A stretch of DNA of 35,467 bases from Burkholderiaceae bacterium (GTDB lineage: Bacteria; Pseudomonadota; Gammaproteobacteria; Burkholderiales; Burkholderiaceae_C), in contig JAIESZ010000146.1 of assembly GCA_019745615.1 (NCBI GenBank), positions 1-35,467 of the forward strand, written 5' to 3'. Below the pieces are notes generated by a model. It did not search any database. It was not told where the DNA came from and saw nothing but the letters and a program-made list of their open reading frames with translations. The position numbers and the translations under genes are program-made. Of the stretch, positions 1-6,767 are shown piece after piece; within the stretch, counting starts at the first letter, position 1; each line of letters begins with the position of its first letter.

Positions 1-1461
1 CACGGTATGCGCTTGCTGGTAGCAGACGACAACGCCGTGGCACGCGAAATTCTCTCCACGATGGCCCACAGCTTTGGTATCGACGTAGATACCGCCTCCA
101 GCGGCCACGAGGCTTGGACGCTGGTGCAGCAGGCCGATACCCAAGGCCGACCCTACAACTTGGTGCTGATGGACTGGAAAATGCCGGCCCAAGACGGCGT
201 AGAAACCGTGTTGCAAATTCAACATGCCCCCCTGCAACACCAACCCACCATCATCATGGTCACGGCCTATGGCCGCGAAGATGCCCTCAGTGCCGCCCAA
301 GCACGCGGCGCAGCGCTCAAAACCGTGCTCACCAAGCCTGTCACCTCCTCCTCGCTGTTAGAGGCCATCGGCCATGCCCTGAACCGCTGCCACATGCCAG
401 AGACCCGCGCTGCCGTACGTGCCGACAGCTACCGCGACGCCATGACCCAACTGCAAGGCACCCGCGTACTGTTGGTAGAAGACAACGAGATGAACCAAGA
501 GCTGGCGATGGAGCTGCTGCGCAATGCAGGCATGGAAGTGGTGCTGGCCAACGACGGCCAAGAAGCTCTGGACACCTTGGCCCGTGACAGCCGTTTTGAT
601 GGCATCTTGATGGACTGCCAAATGCCGGTGATGGATGGCTACACCGCCACCAGCGAGATCCGCCAAAACCCGGCATGGAATGCCATTCCGATTCTGGCCA
701 TGACCGCCAACGCCATGGCCGGTGACCGCGAGAAGGTGCTGGCCGTAGGCATGAACGACCACATTGCCAAGCCGCTCAATGTGGGCGAAATGTTTACCAC
801 CCTTGCCAAATGGATACATCCACAGCATCCAGCCCACACCGCCCCCCCTCCTGTGCCAGCAGCACTCACAAACACCTTGCCCACCCTACCCGGCATTGAT
901 GTGCAAGCCGGACTGGCTACGACCATGGGCAACCACGCCCTCTACACCCGGCTGCTGGGCAAGTTTCGCGATAGCCAGGGCGATTTTGCCGCCCAGTTTG
1001 CCGCCGCCCAACAAAGCACTGACCCAGAGGCTGCCACCCGTGTCGCCCACACCCTCAAGGGTACGGCGGGCAATATCGGTGCCAAAGGGGTACAAGCTGC
1101 GGCAGCAGCACTGGAGCAAGCCTGCCGCGAAGGGGCAGCCGCAGCCCACATTCACGCTTTGCTGGCACCAGTGCAAGAGCAACTGACTCCGGTGCTGGCG
1201 GGCTTGCAGGCGCTGGCCCCGCCCACCCCGCTACCGGCACCAGCGCCGGTATCAGACCTATCCCACCTAGAGGCGGATCTGGAGCAGCTGACCCAATTGC
1301 TGCAAGACAACGATGTGGATGCCGATTTGGCACTGCAAGCGCTGCAACAGCAAGCCAGCGGCACCGCCTTGGCACCAGTACTAGAAAAAGTGACCCATGC
1401 GCTGGCCGCGTTTGATTTTGATGCCGCTCTGGCTGCACTACGGGCTGCGACAGTTCCATGA
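1..1461 (+). CDS. Hybrid sensor histidine kinase, C-terminal part (REC-REC-HPt), 5' end outside window
   Basis: The frame is already open at base 1 and the first residues run straight into a receiver domain, so this is the tail of a larger protein; the ATG at 7 is probably internal. Receiver 1 has the acidic pair DD near the start and phospho-acceptor D56 (numbered from the ATG at 7) in LMDWKMP. Receiver 2 starts near residue 152 (VLLVEDNEMNQ) with D203 in LMDCQMP. An HPt domain follows with the phosphorylatable histidine H348 in AHTLKGTAGN. This order is typical of phosphorelay hybrid kinases (BarA-like), in which phosphate passes from a kinase core to receiver and then to HPt. The sensor and kinase parts are not visible, so the signal is unknown. 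The stop at 1459-1461 directly abuts the toxin fragment that follows, so the last few residues could be altered. Confidence 0.9.
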   Translation, partial: HGMRLLVADDNAVAREILSTMAHSFGIDVDTASSGHEAWTLVQQADTQGRPYNLVLMDWKMPAQDGVETVLQIQHAPLQHQPTIIMVTAYGREDALSAAQARGAALKTVLTKPVTSSSLLEAIGHALNRCHMPETRAAVRADSYRDAMTQLQGTRVLLVEDNEMNQELAMELLRNAGMEVVLANDGQEALDTLARDSRFDGILMDCQMPVMDGYTATSEIRQNPAWNAIPILAMTANAMAGDREKVLAVGMNDHIAKPLNVGEMFTTLAKWIHPQHPAHTAPPPVPAALTNTLPTLPGIDVQAGLATTMGNHALYTRLLGKFRDSQGDFAAQFAAAQQSTDPEAATRVAHTLKGTAGNIGAKGVQAAAAALEQACREGAAAAHIHALLAPVQEQLTPVLAGLQALAPPTPLPAPAPVSDLSHLEADLEQLTQLLQDNDVDADLALQALQQQASGTALAPVLEKVTHALAAFDFDAALAALRAATVP

Positions 1462-1650
1462 GTGCCAAAACCTGCCACCAAAAGAACCTGTGTTGTCAGC
1501 GAAATGCGCGAGTTTTTTGGCCCCGGCTGGCGCGTGTACTACATACAACGTGGTGATGTGTTGATCGTGATGCTGGGCGGCGGTGAAAAAAGCAGCCAAC
1601 CAGCAGATATTGCCGCTGCTGTTGCCCTGTCTAAAACCATTGAGGAGTGA
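1462..1650 (+). pseudogene. N-terminally truncated RelE/HigB-family toxin
   Basis: The 62-codon frame begins at a GTG directly after the stop of the kinase gene. Its C-terminal part matches the end of RelE/ParE-superfamily addiction-module toxins (HigB/Gp49 type): VSEMRE, FGPGWRVYYIQRG, then VLIVMLGGGEKSSQ, DIA and a terminal helix. Members of this family are usually about 95-105 aa, so roughly the first 40-50 residues, holding the N-terminal helices, are missing. In its place is the coding sequence of the kinase tail. The fragment keeps its normal position directly upstream of the antitoxin. It is probably inactive. A short functional peptide cannot be excluded, but the RNase fold would be incomplete. 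Confidence 0.75.
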
Positions 1651-1656
1651 TTGACG

Positions 1657-1965
1657 ATGAGCGAAAAGATGAAAATTTCCGACTTGTCCACCTTCGACAT
1701 GGCAGAGGCGCTGAACACCGAAGAGGACATTGCCAATTACCTGACCTTGGTTCTCGAAGAAGGCGATATGTCCGAGTTCAACCACGCACTCAACATGGTG
1801 GCCCGTGCGCGGGGCATGACGGCGGTGGCCGAGCAATCTGGCCTGACCCGCGAGGCGCTATACAAGGCTCTACGCCCCGAATCACAACCACGCTTTGACA
1901 CGATCTATCGAGTATGCAAGGCGCTGGGTGTGCGTTTGGTGGTACAGACTGCTGCCCACGCCTGA
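1657..1965 (+). CDS. HigA-type addiction-module antitoxin (copy 1)
   Basis: Predicted 102-aa protein of the 'probable addiction module antidote' family. It has an N-terminal segment DLSTFDMAEALNTEEDIANYL and a C-terminal helix-turn-helix (MTAVAEQSGLTREALYKAL, then FDTIYRVCKALGV). Such antitoxins bind the partner toxin and repress their own promoter. The ATG at 1657 is chosen over a TTG at 1651 because GAGGAG (1642-1647) lies 9 bases upstream of it; this site is within the end of the toxin fragment, the usual coupled arrangement. The partner toxin is truncated, so this is an orphan antitoxin. It is about 88% identical over 95 residues to the protein at 6451-6756. Confidence 0.88.
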   Translation: MSEKMKISDLSTFDMAEALNTEEDIANYLTLVLEEGDMSEFNHALNMVARARGMTAVAEQSGLTREALYKALRPESQPRFDTIYRVCKALGVRLVVQTAAHA

Positions 1966-1978
1966 TGCGCAGGAAAAG

Positions 1979-2008
1979 AAAAATGGGGGTCAGAAAAATG
2001 GGGGTCAG
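1979..2008. repeat. Two tandem 15-bp units with GGGGGTCAG core
   Basis: AAAAATGGGGGTCAG occurs twice back to back (1979-1993 and 1994-2008). The GGGGTCAG core resembles the ends of REP/RAYT-type repeats common in betaproteobacteria. An inverted copy of a related core follows at 2036-2058, giving a head-to-head, REPIN-like arrangement across 2001-2052. No RAYT transposase gene is present in the window. Confidence 0.7.
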
Positions 2009-2027
2009 ATTACAATTTTTCTGCTAT

Positions 2028-2858
2028 TCAGTGAAAAATTGAGCCTGGCCCCTTTGTTCCCACTATGCTGGAAAGTTCATTTAACCCAGTTTTTGGTAAT
2101 ATTGTAGATTGATTCTCAATAGCTGCTGGAGCAGCAAAATACACCAGAGCAAATACAGCAAGGGCACCGCCTGCTCTTAGCCATTTTCCAAAGGAGACTT
2201 CAATGAATCCAGGGAATGCTGCCACAACCCCGCCTGCGGCAAGAGACAGAACAATTCTAAAAATAGTATATTGAAAGTCGGTTGGAGTCGGAATAAAAAT
2301 CGCCACCACCAATATAGTGATTACGAAAACTATGCCAAAACCAAATGATAAAATAGTTTGTACTTTTCTATTCATAATCGGAAGGTTTGGATTTTCAAAG
2401 CCATATATCGGCAAGGATTTAGATTTTAGCTTCTTTTCAATTTCACCTGATTGAGCTTTTGTTAGATATTGCACCACCATTCTCTGCATATTTGCATAGG
2501 CTGTATCAACGGGTTCAATAGCTTCTAAAAGTGTTGGGTTTTCTTCTCTGGTAAAAGCTCTTAAAAGCATGATGTGTGAAATTAATGAATCAAGAGCTGC
2601 TAGGCAATCTTCTGCGAAGCCTATCACCCAACGTCCATTTTCGTGAGCCCCAAGAAGATCGCTGTTACCAACAAATTCTTCAATGTAATTAAAGTATGAA
2701 TTTCCGTTCTTTTGTAAATCAAGAAATAATTCATTACAGCGATTTTTATCTTTCTTGTCTCGCCCTATAAACTCTTTTAAAGATTCCATGTAAGTGTGCT
2801 TCAGCTCTGCGACTTTTGTCTTTGCAAGCACAACTTCTTGTTCGTGAGTTTTAGACAA
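2028..2858 (-). CDS. Predicted three-helix membrane protein, third gene of the cassette operon, function unknown
   Basis: 276 aa. The start is a TTG directly after the TAA of the preceding gene, with GGTGGG about ten bases upstream. The N-terminal 160 residues are soluble and mostly helical, charged at the start. Three hydrophobic segments follow at about 167-189, 199-216 and 228-244. The block around FQYTIFRIVLSLAAGG, PGFIEV and KWLRAGGALAVF resembles a membrane module I recall from unrelated small accessory proteins, but I cannot name a family with certainty. The last eight or nine codons (TKGPGSIFH) are encoded by the inverted repeat at 2036-2058, so the natural C-terminus has probably been replaced. 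Base composition is far more AT-rich than the flanking chromosome, indicating transfer. The layout suggests a membrane effector served by the two small partners; that is inference only. Confidence 0.75.
   Translation of the reverse strand: MSKTHEQEVVLAKTKVAELKHTYMESLKEFIGRDKKDKNRCNELFLDLQKNGNSYFNYIEEFVGNSDLLGAHENGRWVIGFAEDCLAALDSLISHIMLLRAFTREENPTLLEAIEPVDTAYANMQRMVVQYLTKAQSGEIEKKLKSKSLPIYGFENPNLPIMNRKVQTILSFGFGIVFVITILVVAIFIPTPTDFQYTIFRIVLSLAAGGVVAAFPGFIEVSFGKWLRAGGALAVFALVYFAAPAAIENQSTILPKTGLNELSSIVGTKGPGSIFH
2036..2058. repeat. Left arm of a 23-bp inverted repeat (REP-like)
   Basis: This 23-bp sequence matches the reverse complement of 3433-3455 at 22 of 23 positions. The similarity continues a few bases outward (AGTGAA) with a one-base gap. 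The core CTGGCCCCTTTG is REP/RAYT-like. It lies inside the last codons of the minus-strand gene 2028-2858, so the repeat itself encodes that protein's C-terminal tail. The pair brackets the AT-rich three-gene operon. Confidence 0.85.
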
Positions 2859-3107
2859 TTAATTATTCCCACCAACAGTTTTTATTGCAAGTGCTAGTAG
2901 ATAGTTTAAGTCAGAGTTATCAACGCCTTCAAAAGCTGTCCAAGTAACATTTTCACAAATTACTGATATGAACTCTTTTACGCCTTTAATATCACCTTTG
3001 TTTCTTACTATATATTTTGCAATCCTTAGAAGCTGCTCATCTGTTGGATTCCATTCTGCGATATTTATAGAAGTTTCTAGCTCTCGTTTAAATTTAAACT
3101 TACTCAT
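2859..3107 (-). CDS. Small protein of unknown function, paralogue B of the cassette operon
   Basis: 82 aa, not assigned to a family. The ATG at 3107 overlaps the TGA of the upstream gene by four bases, so translation is probably coupled. It aligns with the 84-aa product of 3104-3358: both have W(x)PT..QL..IA..I near the start and G[VL]DNSDLN.LLA.AI..V at the end, with a divergent middle. No signal peptide or membrane segment is seen. The pair looks like a duplicated small helical interaction domain, perhaps an adaptor for the membrane protein encoded next. AT-rich like its neighbours. Confidence 0.75.
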   Translation of the reverse strand: MSKFKFKRELETSINIAEWNPTDEQLLRIAKYIVRNKGDIKGVKEFISVICENVTWTAFEGVDNSDLNYLLALAIKTVGGNN

Positions 3108-3358
3108 TTCTTCTTCACCGAAGCTATCGCCATTGCTAATAAAGTGTTTAAATCAGAGTTATCTAAGCCTTTTATCAAAAACATTCTCGTTGAGCCACAG
3201 TGCTCAACAATAATGTTTTGACAAGTTGTACGGTTTAGTATCTCGCCAGATTCTATTCTTTGCTTGATCTCTTGAGCAATTTTCTCTAACTGAGCATGAG
3301 TTGGATACCAGTCAATAAGATTGCAATGATTTCGTAAAAATATTTCTAAATTATTCAT
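3104..3358 (-). CDS. Small protein of unknown function, paralogue A, first gene of the cassette operon
   Basis: 84 aa, beginning at the ATG at 3358 with a purine-rich AGAGAG just upstream. It shares W-PT--QL-IA and the C-terminal DNSDLNTLLA motif with the next gene, so the two are tandem paralogues. It lies 37 bases downstream (minus strand) of a GTTAGGC core site at the edge of an attC half-site. That is where the first gene of an integron cassette is expected. Function is unrecognised. Four-base overlap with the next gene supports a single operon. Confidence 0.75.
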   Translation of the reverse strand: MNNLEIFLRNHCNLIDWYPTHAQLEKIAQEIKQRIESGEILNRTTCQNIIVEHCGSTRMFLIKGLDNSDLNTLLAMAIASVKKK

Positions 3359-3395
3359 TTTACTCTCTCTATTTAACTGGGTGGTTGTAGTGAAG

Positions 3396-3427
3396 GCCTA
3401 ACGCCTGAATTAAGTCGCGCCGCGAAG
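3396..3427 (-). other. Half of an integron attC (59-be) recombination site
   Basis: Read on the minus strand, this segment has CTTCGCGGCGCG, then CTTAATTCAGGC, then the core GTTAGGC, which fits the GTTRRRY consensus of the R' site. It closely matches the right half of the aadA-type attC known from resistance integrons, as I remember that sequence. The matching left arm with the RYYYAAC core is missing and is replaced by the REP-like repeat at 3433-3455. The next cassette should begin right after the core, and the first gene of the AT-rich operon does start there. No intI gene is in the window. Confidence 0.75.
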
Positions 3428-3432
3428 AGGGC

Positions 3433-3455
3433 AACAAAGGGGCCAGACTCAATTT
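3433..3455. repeat. Right arm of the 23-bp inverted repeat (REP-like)
   Basis: Reverse complement of 2036-2058 with one mismatch; the core is AAAGGGGCCAG. It begins six bases beyond the last recognisable attC base, marking where the attC site was interrupted. With its partner it encloses about 1.4 kb of AT-rich DNA. Confidence 0.85.
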
Positions 3456-3478
3456 ATTCACTACCAGAGTCCTGTGGT

Positions 3479-3506
3479 GTCGGGTTGCATTGCACTATAA
3501 CCCGAC
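3479..3506. repeat. REP-type stem-loop with GTCGGGTT arms
   Basis: GTCGGGTT (3479-3486) and AACCCGAC (3499-3506) form a perfect 8-bp stem around a 12-base loop, followed by CTACGG. This is the familiar 'CGGGTTA...AACCCGACCTACGG' intergenic palindrome of many proteobacteria. It lies just past the stop of the minus-strand phosphatase gene at 3522. It may reduce transcription beyond the operon, but there is no T-run, so a simple intrinsic terminator is unlikely. Confidence 0.65.
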
Positions 3507-3521
3507 CTACGGAATTGCACC

Positions 3522-4163
3522 TTAAACGGTAGATTCGTCGCGGGTACTGTTGGCATCTAAATGCTGGGTATCCGCCCAGCCCACCAGCGTCAGGCCCTCT
3601 GGCGTCCAGAGCAGGCGGTTGATGGCGGCATTGGTCAGCAGCCAAGTGCGCGGCGCTTGCAGGTCTTGGCCGGTGGCTAGGCGATACAAAATATCCATCA
3701 CGCCACCGTGGGCCACCAGCACCACCAATCCACCCAGATGCTGCTGCGCCAAACGGTTGGTGGTGGCAGCAATGCGCTCGCGCAATTGCAACAGGCTCTC
3801 ACCGCCATCGGCAGCAAAATGCGGGTCGCGCTGACGCCAGCGGCGCGCTTGCTCAGGGTGGCTGATTTCTACCTCGGCAAAGGTGCTGCCTTCCATATCG
3901 CCAAAGCAGCGTTCGCGCAGGCCCGGCTCTGGTGTCAGTGGCGCGCCCGTCACGTCGGCCAGCGCTTGCGCCGTGGCGTGGGCGCGTTGCAAATCACTGG
4001 CATAAATGGCCGTAATCGGCTCGGCAGCCAGCGCACGCGCCACCTGCTGGGCCTGCCAATGGCCGATGTCATTGAGCGGAATATCCAAATGGCCTTGGAT
4101 ACGAGAATCTATGTTCCAAGCCGTCTCGCCGTGGCGGATGGCAATCAATCGGGTCGCTTGCAT
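3522..4163 (-). CDS. Histidine phosphatase family protein (phosphoglycerate mutase-like)
   Basis: About 213 aa from the ATG at 4163; a TTG nine bases further upstream is possible but has a poor ribosome site. The N-terminus has the catalytic phospho-histidine motif RHGE (residues 10-13 from the ATG), followed by GHLDIPLN and a later LVVLVAHGGVMDIL carrying the second active-site histidine. This is the dPGM/GpmB/CobC branch, whose members are mutases or phosphatases acting on varied small phosphoesters. Sequence alone does not fix the substrate. It is the last gene of the minus-strand SDR-folB-ttcA run, beginning within 15 bases of the ttcA stop, so it is probably co-transcribed. Confidence 0.9.
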   Translation of the reverse strand: MQATRLIAIRHGETAWNIDSRIQGHLDIPLNDIGHWQAQQVARALAAEPITAIYASDLQRAHATAQALADVTGAPLTPEPGLRERCFGDMEGSTFAEVEISHPEQARRWRQRDPHFAADGGESLLQLRERIAATTNRLAQQHLGGLVVLVAHGGVMDILYRLATGQDLQAPRTWLLTNAAINRLLWTPEGLTLVGWADTQHLDANSTRDESTV

Positions 4164-4177
4164 AGCGTTCAACCTAT

Positions 4178-5119
4178 TTAACCTATTTGCACCACCTGCA
4201 CGCCGGGCAGGCTGGAGGGGGTGGGAAACTCTTCGGTGTCAAAAGCCTTGTCGCCGTTGTCATCGGCAATGCCGGTAGCCTTGGCGTTGGCAAAATCAAA
4301 CAATTGGCTATCAAGCAAATGGCTGGGCACGACATGCTGCAAGGCATTGAACATGTTCTCCACCCGGCCCGGAAAGCGCTTGTCCCAATCGCGCAGCATC
4401 TCGCCCACCTGCTTGCGTTGCAGGTTTTCTTGGCTGCCGCACAGATTGCACGGAATAATCGGAAAGTTGCGGTGCGCGGCCCAGCGCGTGGTGTCTTTTT
4501 CTGCCACAAAGGCCAAGGGCCGAATGACGACATGCTTGCCATCGTCACTGACCAGCTTGGGCGGCATAGATTTGAGCTTGCCGCCAAAAAACATATTCAG
4601 CAGCAGCGTTTGCAAAATGTCGTCGCGGTGGTGGCCCAAGGCAATTTTGGTGGCCCCCAGCTCATCGGCCACCCGGTACAAAATGCCCCGGCGCAGGCGC
4701 GAGCACAGGCTGCACGTCGTTTTGCCCTCCGGAATCACGCGCTTGACGATGCTGTAAGTGTCTTCGTTCTCAATATGAAACGGCACGCCGGTGCTGCGCA
4801 AATAATCGGGCAGCACATGCTCCGGAAAGCCGGGCTGCTTTTGGTCTAAATTGACTGCCACCAAATCAAAATGGATGGGCGCACGCGCCTTGAGCTTGAG
4901 CAGGATGTCGAGCAGCGTAAAGCTGTCTTTACCGCCCGACATACACACCATGACCTTGTCGCCCTCCTCGATCATGTTGTATTGCACGATGGCTTTGCCT
5001 GCCTCGCGGCACAGGCGCTTTTCGAGCTTGTGCGTTTCACGTTCAATTTTGAATGCCTTGTCCGGCGCGGGCGCGGCGGCTTCTTCAGCTGTCCAGCTGG
5101 GGGGGGTGCTTGGGTTCAT
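4178..5119 (-). CDS. ttcA: tRNA 2-thiocytidine(32) synthetase TtcA
   Basis: About 313 aa from the ATG at 5119. The PP-loop SGGKDS, which binds ATP, is followed by CSLC (in [10 protein letters not shown]) and [12 protein letters not shown], whose cysteines in TtcA hold the Fe-S cluster and take part in thiolation of cytidine 32 in tRNA. Length and motif order fit the family. No good ribosome site precedes ATG 5119. A GTG at 5146, overlapping the end of folB, is an alternative start with GGA in front. A run of seven C (coding strand) lies just upstream of the ATG, and a run of eight C covers codons 5-7. Slippage there would change spacing or frame. It follows folB closely in the same operon. 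Confidence 0.95.
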   Translation of the reverse strand: MNPSTPPSWTAEEAAAPAPDKAFKIERETHKLEKRLCREAGKAIVQYNMIEEGDKVMVCMSGGKDSFTLLDILLKLKARAPIHFDLVAVNLDQKQPGFPEHVLPDYLRSTGVPFHIENEDTYSIVKRVIPEGKTTCSLCSRLRRGILYRVADELGATKIALGHHRDDILQTLLLNMFFGGKLKSMPPKLVSDDGKHVVIRPLAFVAEKDTTRWAAHRNFPIIPCNLCGSQENLQRKQVGEMLRDWDKRFPGRVENMFNALQHVVPSHLLDSQLFDFANAKATGIADDNGDKAFDTEEFPTPSSLPGVQVVQIG

Positions 5120-5134
5120 ACAAAAAAGGGGGGG
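5099..5134. repeat. Two G/C homopolymer tracts at the start of ttcA
   Basis: On the plus strand there are eight G at 5099-5106 and seven G at 5128-5134, the latter next to six A (5122-5127). The first lies within codons 5-7 of ttcA; the second lies between the folB stop (5140) and the ttcA ATG (5119). Both are long for coding or leader DNA in this window. They could be slippage-prone or places where a read error is likely. Confidence 0.7.
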
Positions 5135-5139
5135 TGGGT

Positions 5140-5511
5140 TTACCACTGTCCGGTTTCAACGCGAATGGCGACTTCGCAGTCATCAAAAATTTCGAGTTTG
5201 GCAATTTTGACGCGCACGCCCAGCACACCGGGCAGCAGCATGAGCCGGTGTGCCAGCTTGCCAATCAGACTCTCTAGCAAATTGACGTGCTCGGCGGTGC
5301 ATTCATCAATGATGATCTGGCGCACCTTGCGGTAGTCCAATACATGGGCAATATCGTCATCGCGTGGGCGCAGCGGCTGGGTGCCTAGGTTGAGTTCTGC
5401 ATCCACTTGGATCGGCTGGGGAGCGGATTTTTCGTGGTCAAGGATGCCCAAATTGGCGTCAAAACGCAAGCCAATGAGCGTCAGGATATGGGTGCCTGCG
5501 GCGTTGTACAT
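5140..5511 (-). CDS. folB: Dihydroneopterin aldolase FolB
   Basis: 123 aa from the ATG at 5511; an in-frame ATG at 5568 would add 19 residues and overlap the SDR gene, but known FolB proteins are about 120 aa, so the shorter form is preferred. The sequence [18 protein letters not shown], the later [14 protein letters not shown], and [16 protein letters not shown], fit the small dihydroneopterin aldolase/epimerase family. The enzyme converts 7,8-dihydroneopterin to 6-hydroxymethyl-dihydropterin in folate synthesis and acts as a cytoplasmic oligomer. It lies between a pteridine reductase-like SDR and ttcA on the same strand, supporting a pterin role. Confidence 0.92.
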   Translation of the reverse strand: MYNAAGTHILTLIGLRFDANLGILDHEKSAPQPIQVDAELNLGTQPLRPRDDDIAHVLDYRKVRQIIIDECTAEHVNLLESLIGKLAHRLMLLPGVLGVRVKIAKLEIFDDCEVAIRVETGQW

Positions 5512-5542
5512 GGTCAGAAAAAATAGGGCGTGCGCCGCCGGG

Positions 5543-6328
5543 TTACATAAGTGAAAAATCGCGCTCAAATTTCATCAGGTGCTGGCCGCCATCCACCAGC
5601 AGCGTGGTGCCGGTGAGTGAGCGGTTTTCCAGCGCAAACTGCACCGCTGCGGCCACATCTTCTGGTGTAGACGAGCGCCCCAACGGGCTTAAACGGTGCA
5701 ATTGCTGAAATTTTTCTTCCGTCAGAAAGGGGCTGGTCAGGGTCAGGCCCGGAGCCACCCCCACCACACGCAAGCGCGGAGCCAAGGCCAGCGCCAGCAT
5801 GGTGTTAGCGGCCTCTAGCGCGGCTTTAGACAGGGTGTAGCTGAAAAAATCAGGGTTTTGGTTCCAAAGTTTTTGGTCTAACAAGTTGACCACCGCCCCC
5901 TGCACTTGCGCCTCGCCCGCTGCGGCCCGCGCCTTGAGGTGCTGGTGCAGGGCTTGCGCCAACAAAATCGGGGTAGCGGTGTTGCTACGCAAGTGCTTTT
6001 CTAGCGCGGCAAAGCCAAAACTGGCGGCGTCATCGTGCTCAAACAGCGAGGCACTGTTGACCACTGCATCCACCGCACCAAAATGCGCCACCACTTGCGG
6101 CAGCAAGGCGCGCACAGCGGCTTCGTCGTCAAAGTCGGCGGCAAAGCAGGCGCTGGCAGCACCCAAGGCTTGGCAGGCGGCCACGGTGCCCTGCGCCTCA
6201 GAGGCCGAGCTGCGGTAATGCACGGCCACCTGCCAACCCGCAGCAGCCAGCGTCAGGGCAATCTGGCGGCCCAAACGCCGGGCAGCGCCAGTGACCAAGA
6301 CAGTACGGGAAAGGGGAGGAACAGACAT
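5543..6328 (-). CDS. SDR-family oxidoreductase, pteridine reductase / FolM-like
   Basis: 261 aa. The Rossmann fold starts with TGAARRLG (13-20); the basic RR in this glycine motif is typical of NADPH-dependent pteridine and dihydromonapterin reductases (PTR1/FolM group). The catalytic YxxxK is Y164 and K168 in SYTLSK, and VGVAPGLTL follows in the substrate loop. It probably reduces dihydropterins. The downstream folB supports this. The ATG at 6328 lies about 20 bases from the relic of the methyltransferase start on the other strand, so the two genes were probably once divergent and shared a short intergenic promoter region. Confidence 0.88.
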   Translation of the reverse strand: MSVPPLSRTVLVTGAARRLGRQIALTLAAAGWQVAVHYRSSASEAQGTVAACQALGAASACFAADFDDEAAVRALLPQVVAHFGAVDAVVNSASLFEHDDAASFGFAALEKHLRSNTATPILLAQALHQHLKARAAAGEAQVQGAVVNLLDQKLWNQNPDFFSYTLSKAALEAANTMLALALAPRLRVVGVAPGLTLTSPFLTEEKFQQLHRLSPLGRSSTPEDVAAAVQFALENRSLTGTTLLVDGGQHLMKFERDFSLM

Positions 6329-6343
6329 TCAGAGACCACACAG

Positions 6344-6395
6344 GCCGTGCGCACACAGAAGGCCCAAGTTTAACGACTGGCCTGCACCAGCTGGC
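6344..6395 (+). pseudogene. Relic of the 5' end of the COG1565 methyltransferase gene
   Basis: This short stretch resembles the start of the gene at 14450: GCCGTG, then ACAGAA, then CCCAAGTTTAACGAC, then CCTGCACCA occur in the same order in both places. In one frame it reads TEGPSLTTGLHQLAGR, against TEYPSLTTALHQ in the full gene. The likely GTG start (6347) is out of frame with this by an apparent extra dinucleotide (ACAC for AC). The relic then ends in unrelated sequence leading to the second antitoxin. It marks the left boundary of the 8-kb island. Confidence 0.7.
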
Positions 6396-6450
6396 CGGGC
6401 GGCGTCGCATCAAAAAAATGGTATCGTTAATTTGTAAACAAGTGATTACG

Positions 6451-6756
6451 ATGAGCGAAAAAATCAAGATGGTCAACCTGTCCACTTTCGACATGGCAGA
6501 GACTCTCAACACCAAGGAGGACATTGCCGACTACCTGACCTTGGTGCTGGAAGAAGGCGATATGTCCGAGTTCAACCATGCGCTCAATGTAGTGGCCCGT
6601 GCGCGGGGCATGACGGCGGTGGCAGCGCAATCGGGCCTGACCCGTGAGGCGCTGTACAAAGCGCTGCGCCCCCAATCACAACCACGCTTTGACACCATTT
6701 ATCGGATCTGTAAGGCTCTGGGTGTGCGCTTGGTAGGCAAGCCGATTGAAAAATAA
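6451..6756 (+). CDS. HigA-type addiction-module antitoxin (copy 2)
   Basis: 101 aa, nearly the same protein as at 1657-1965: 84 of the first 95 residues agree, and only the last six or so residues differ strongly. It has the same N-terminal LSTFDMAE..NT.EDI segment and helix-turn-helix (SGLTREALYKAL). The ATG at 6451 is chosen by alignment with copy 1; an ATG at 6418 would add eleven unrelated residues. No toxin gene lies upstream, where it would be expected; instead there is the methyltransferase relic. Downstream, two genes of different composition follow at close spacing (11 bases, then a 4-base overlap). It may therefore regulate or counteract those genes, which is inference. Confidence 0.88.
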   Translation: MSEKIKMVNLSTFDMAETLNTKEDIADYLTLVLEEGDMSEFNHALNVVARARGMTAVAAQSGLTREALYKALRPQSQPRFDTIYRICKALGVRLVGKPIEK

Positions 6757-6767
6757 AGGAGTATTTT

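Noticed and set aside
1979-2060. Short CRISPR-like array from the repeated GGGGGTCAG units
   Set aside because: The units are directly adjacent with no spacers and no cas genes; they are REP-like.
3479-3506. Intrinsic terminator for the minus-strand folate/tRNA operon
   Set aside because: The stem is good but has no following T-run and matches a widespread REP palindrome, so it is listed as a repeat.
6418-6450. Longer N-terminus for antitoxin copy 2 from the ATG at 6418
   Set aside because: The extra eleven residues have no counterpart in copy 1, while similarity begins exactly at the ATG at 6451.
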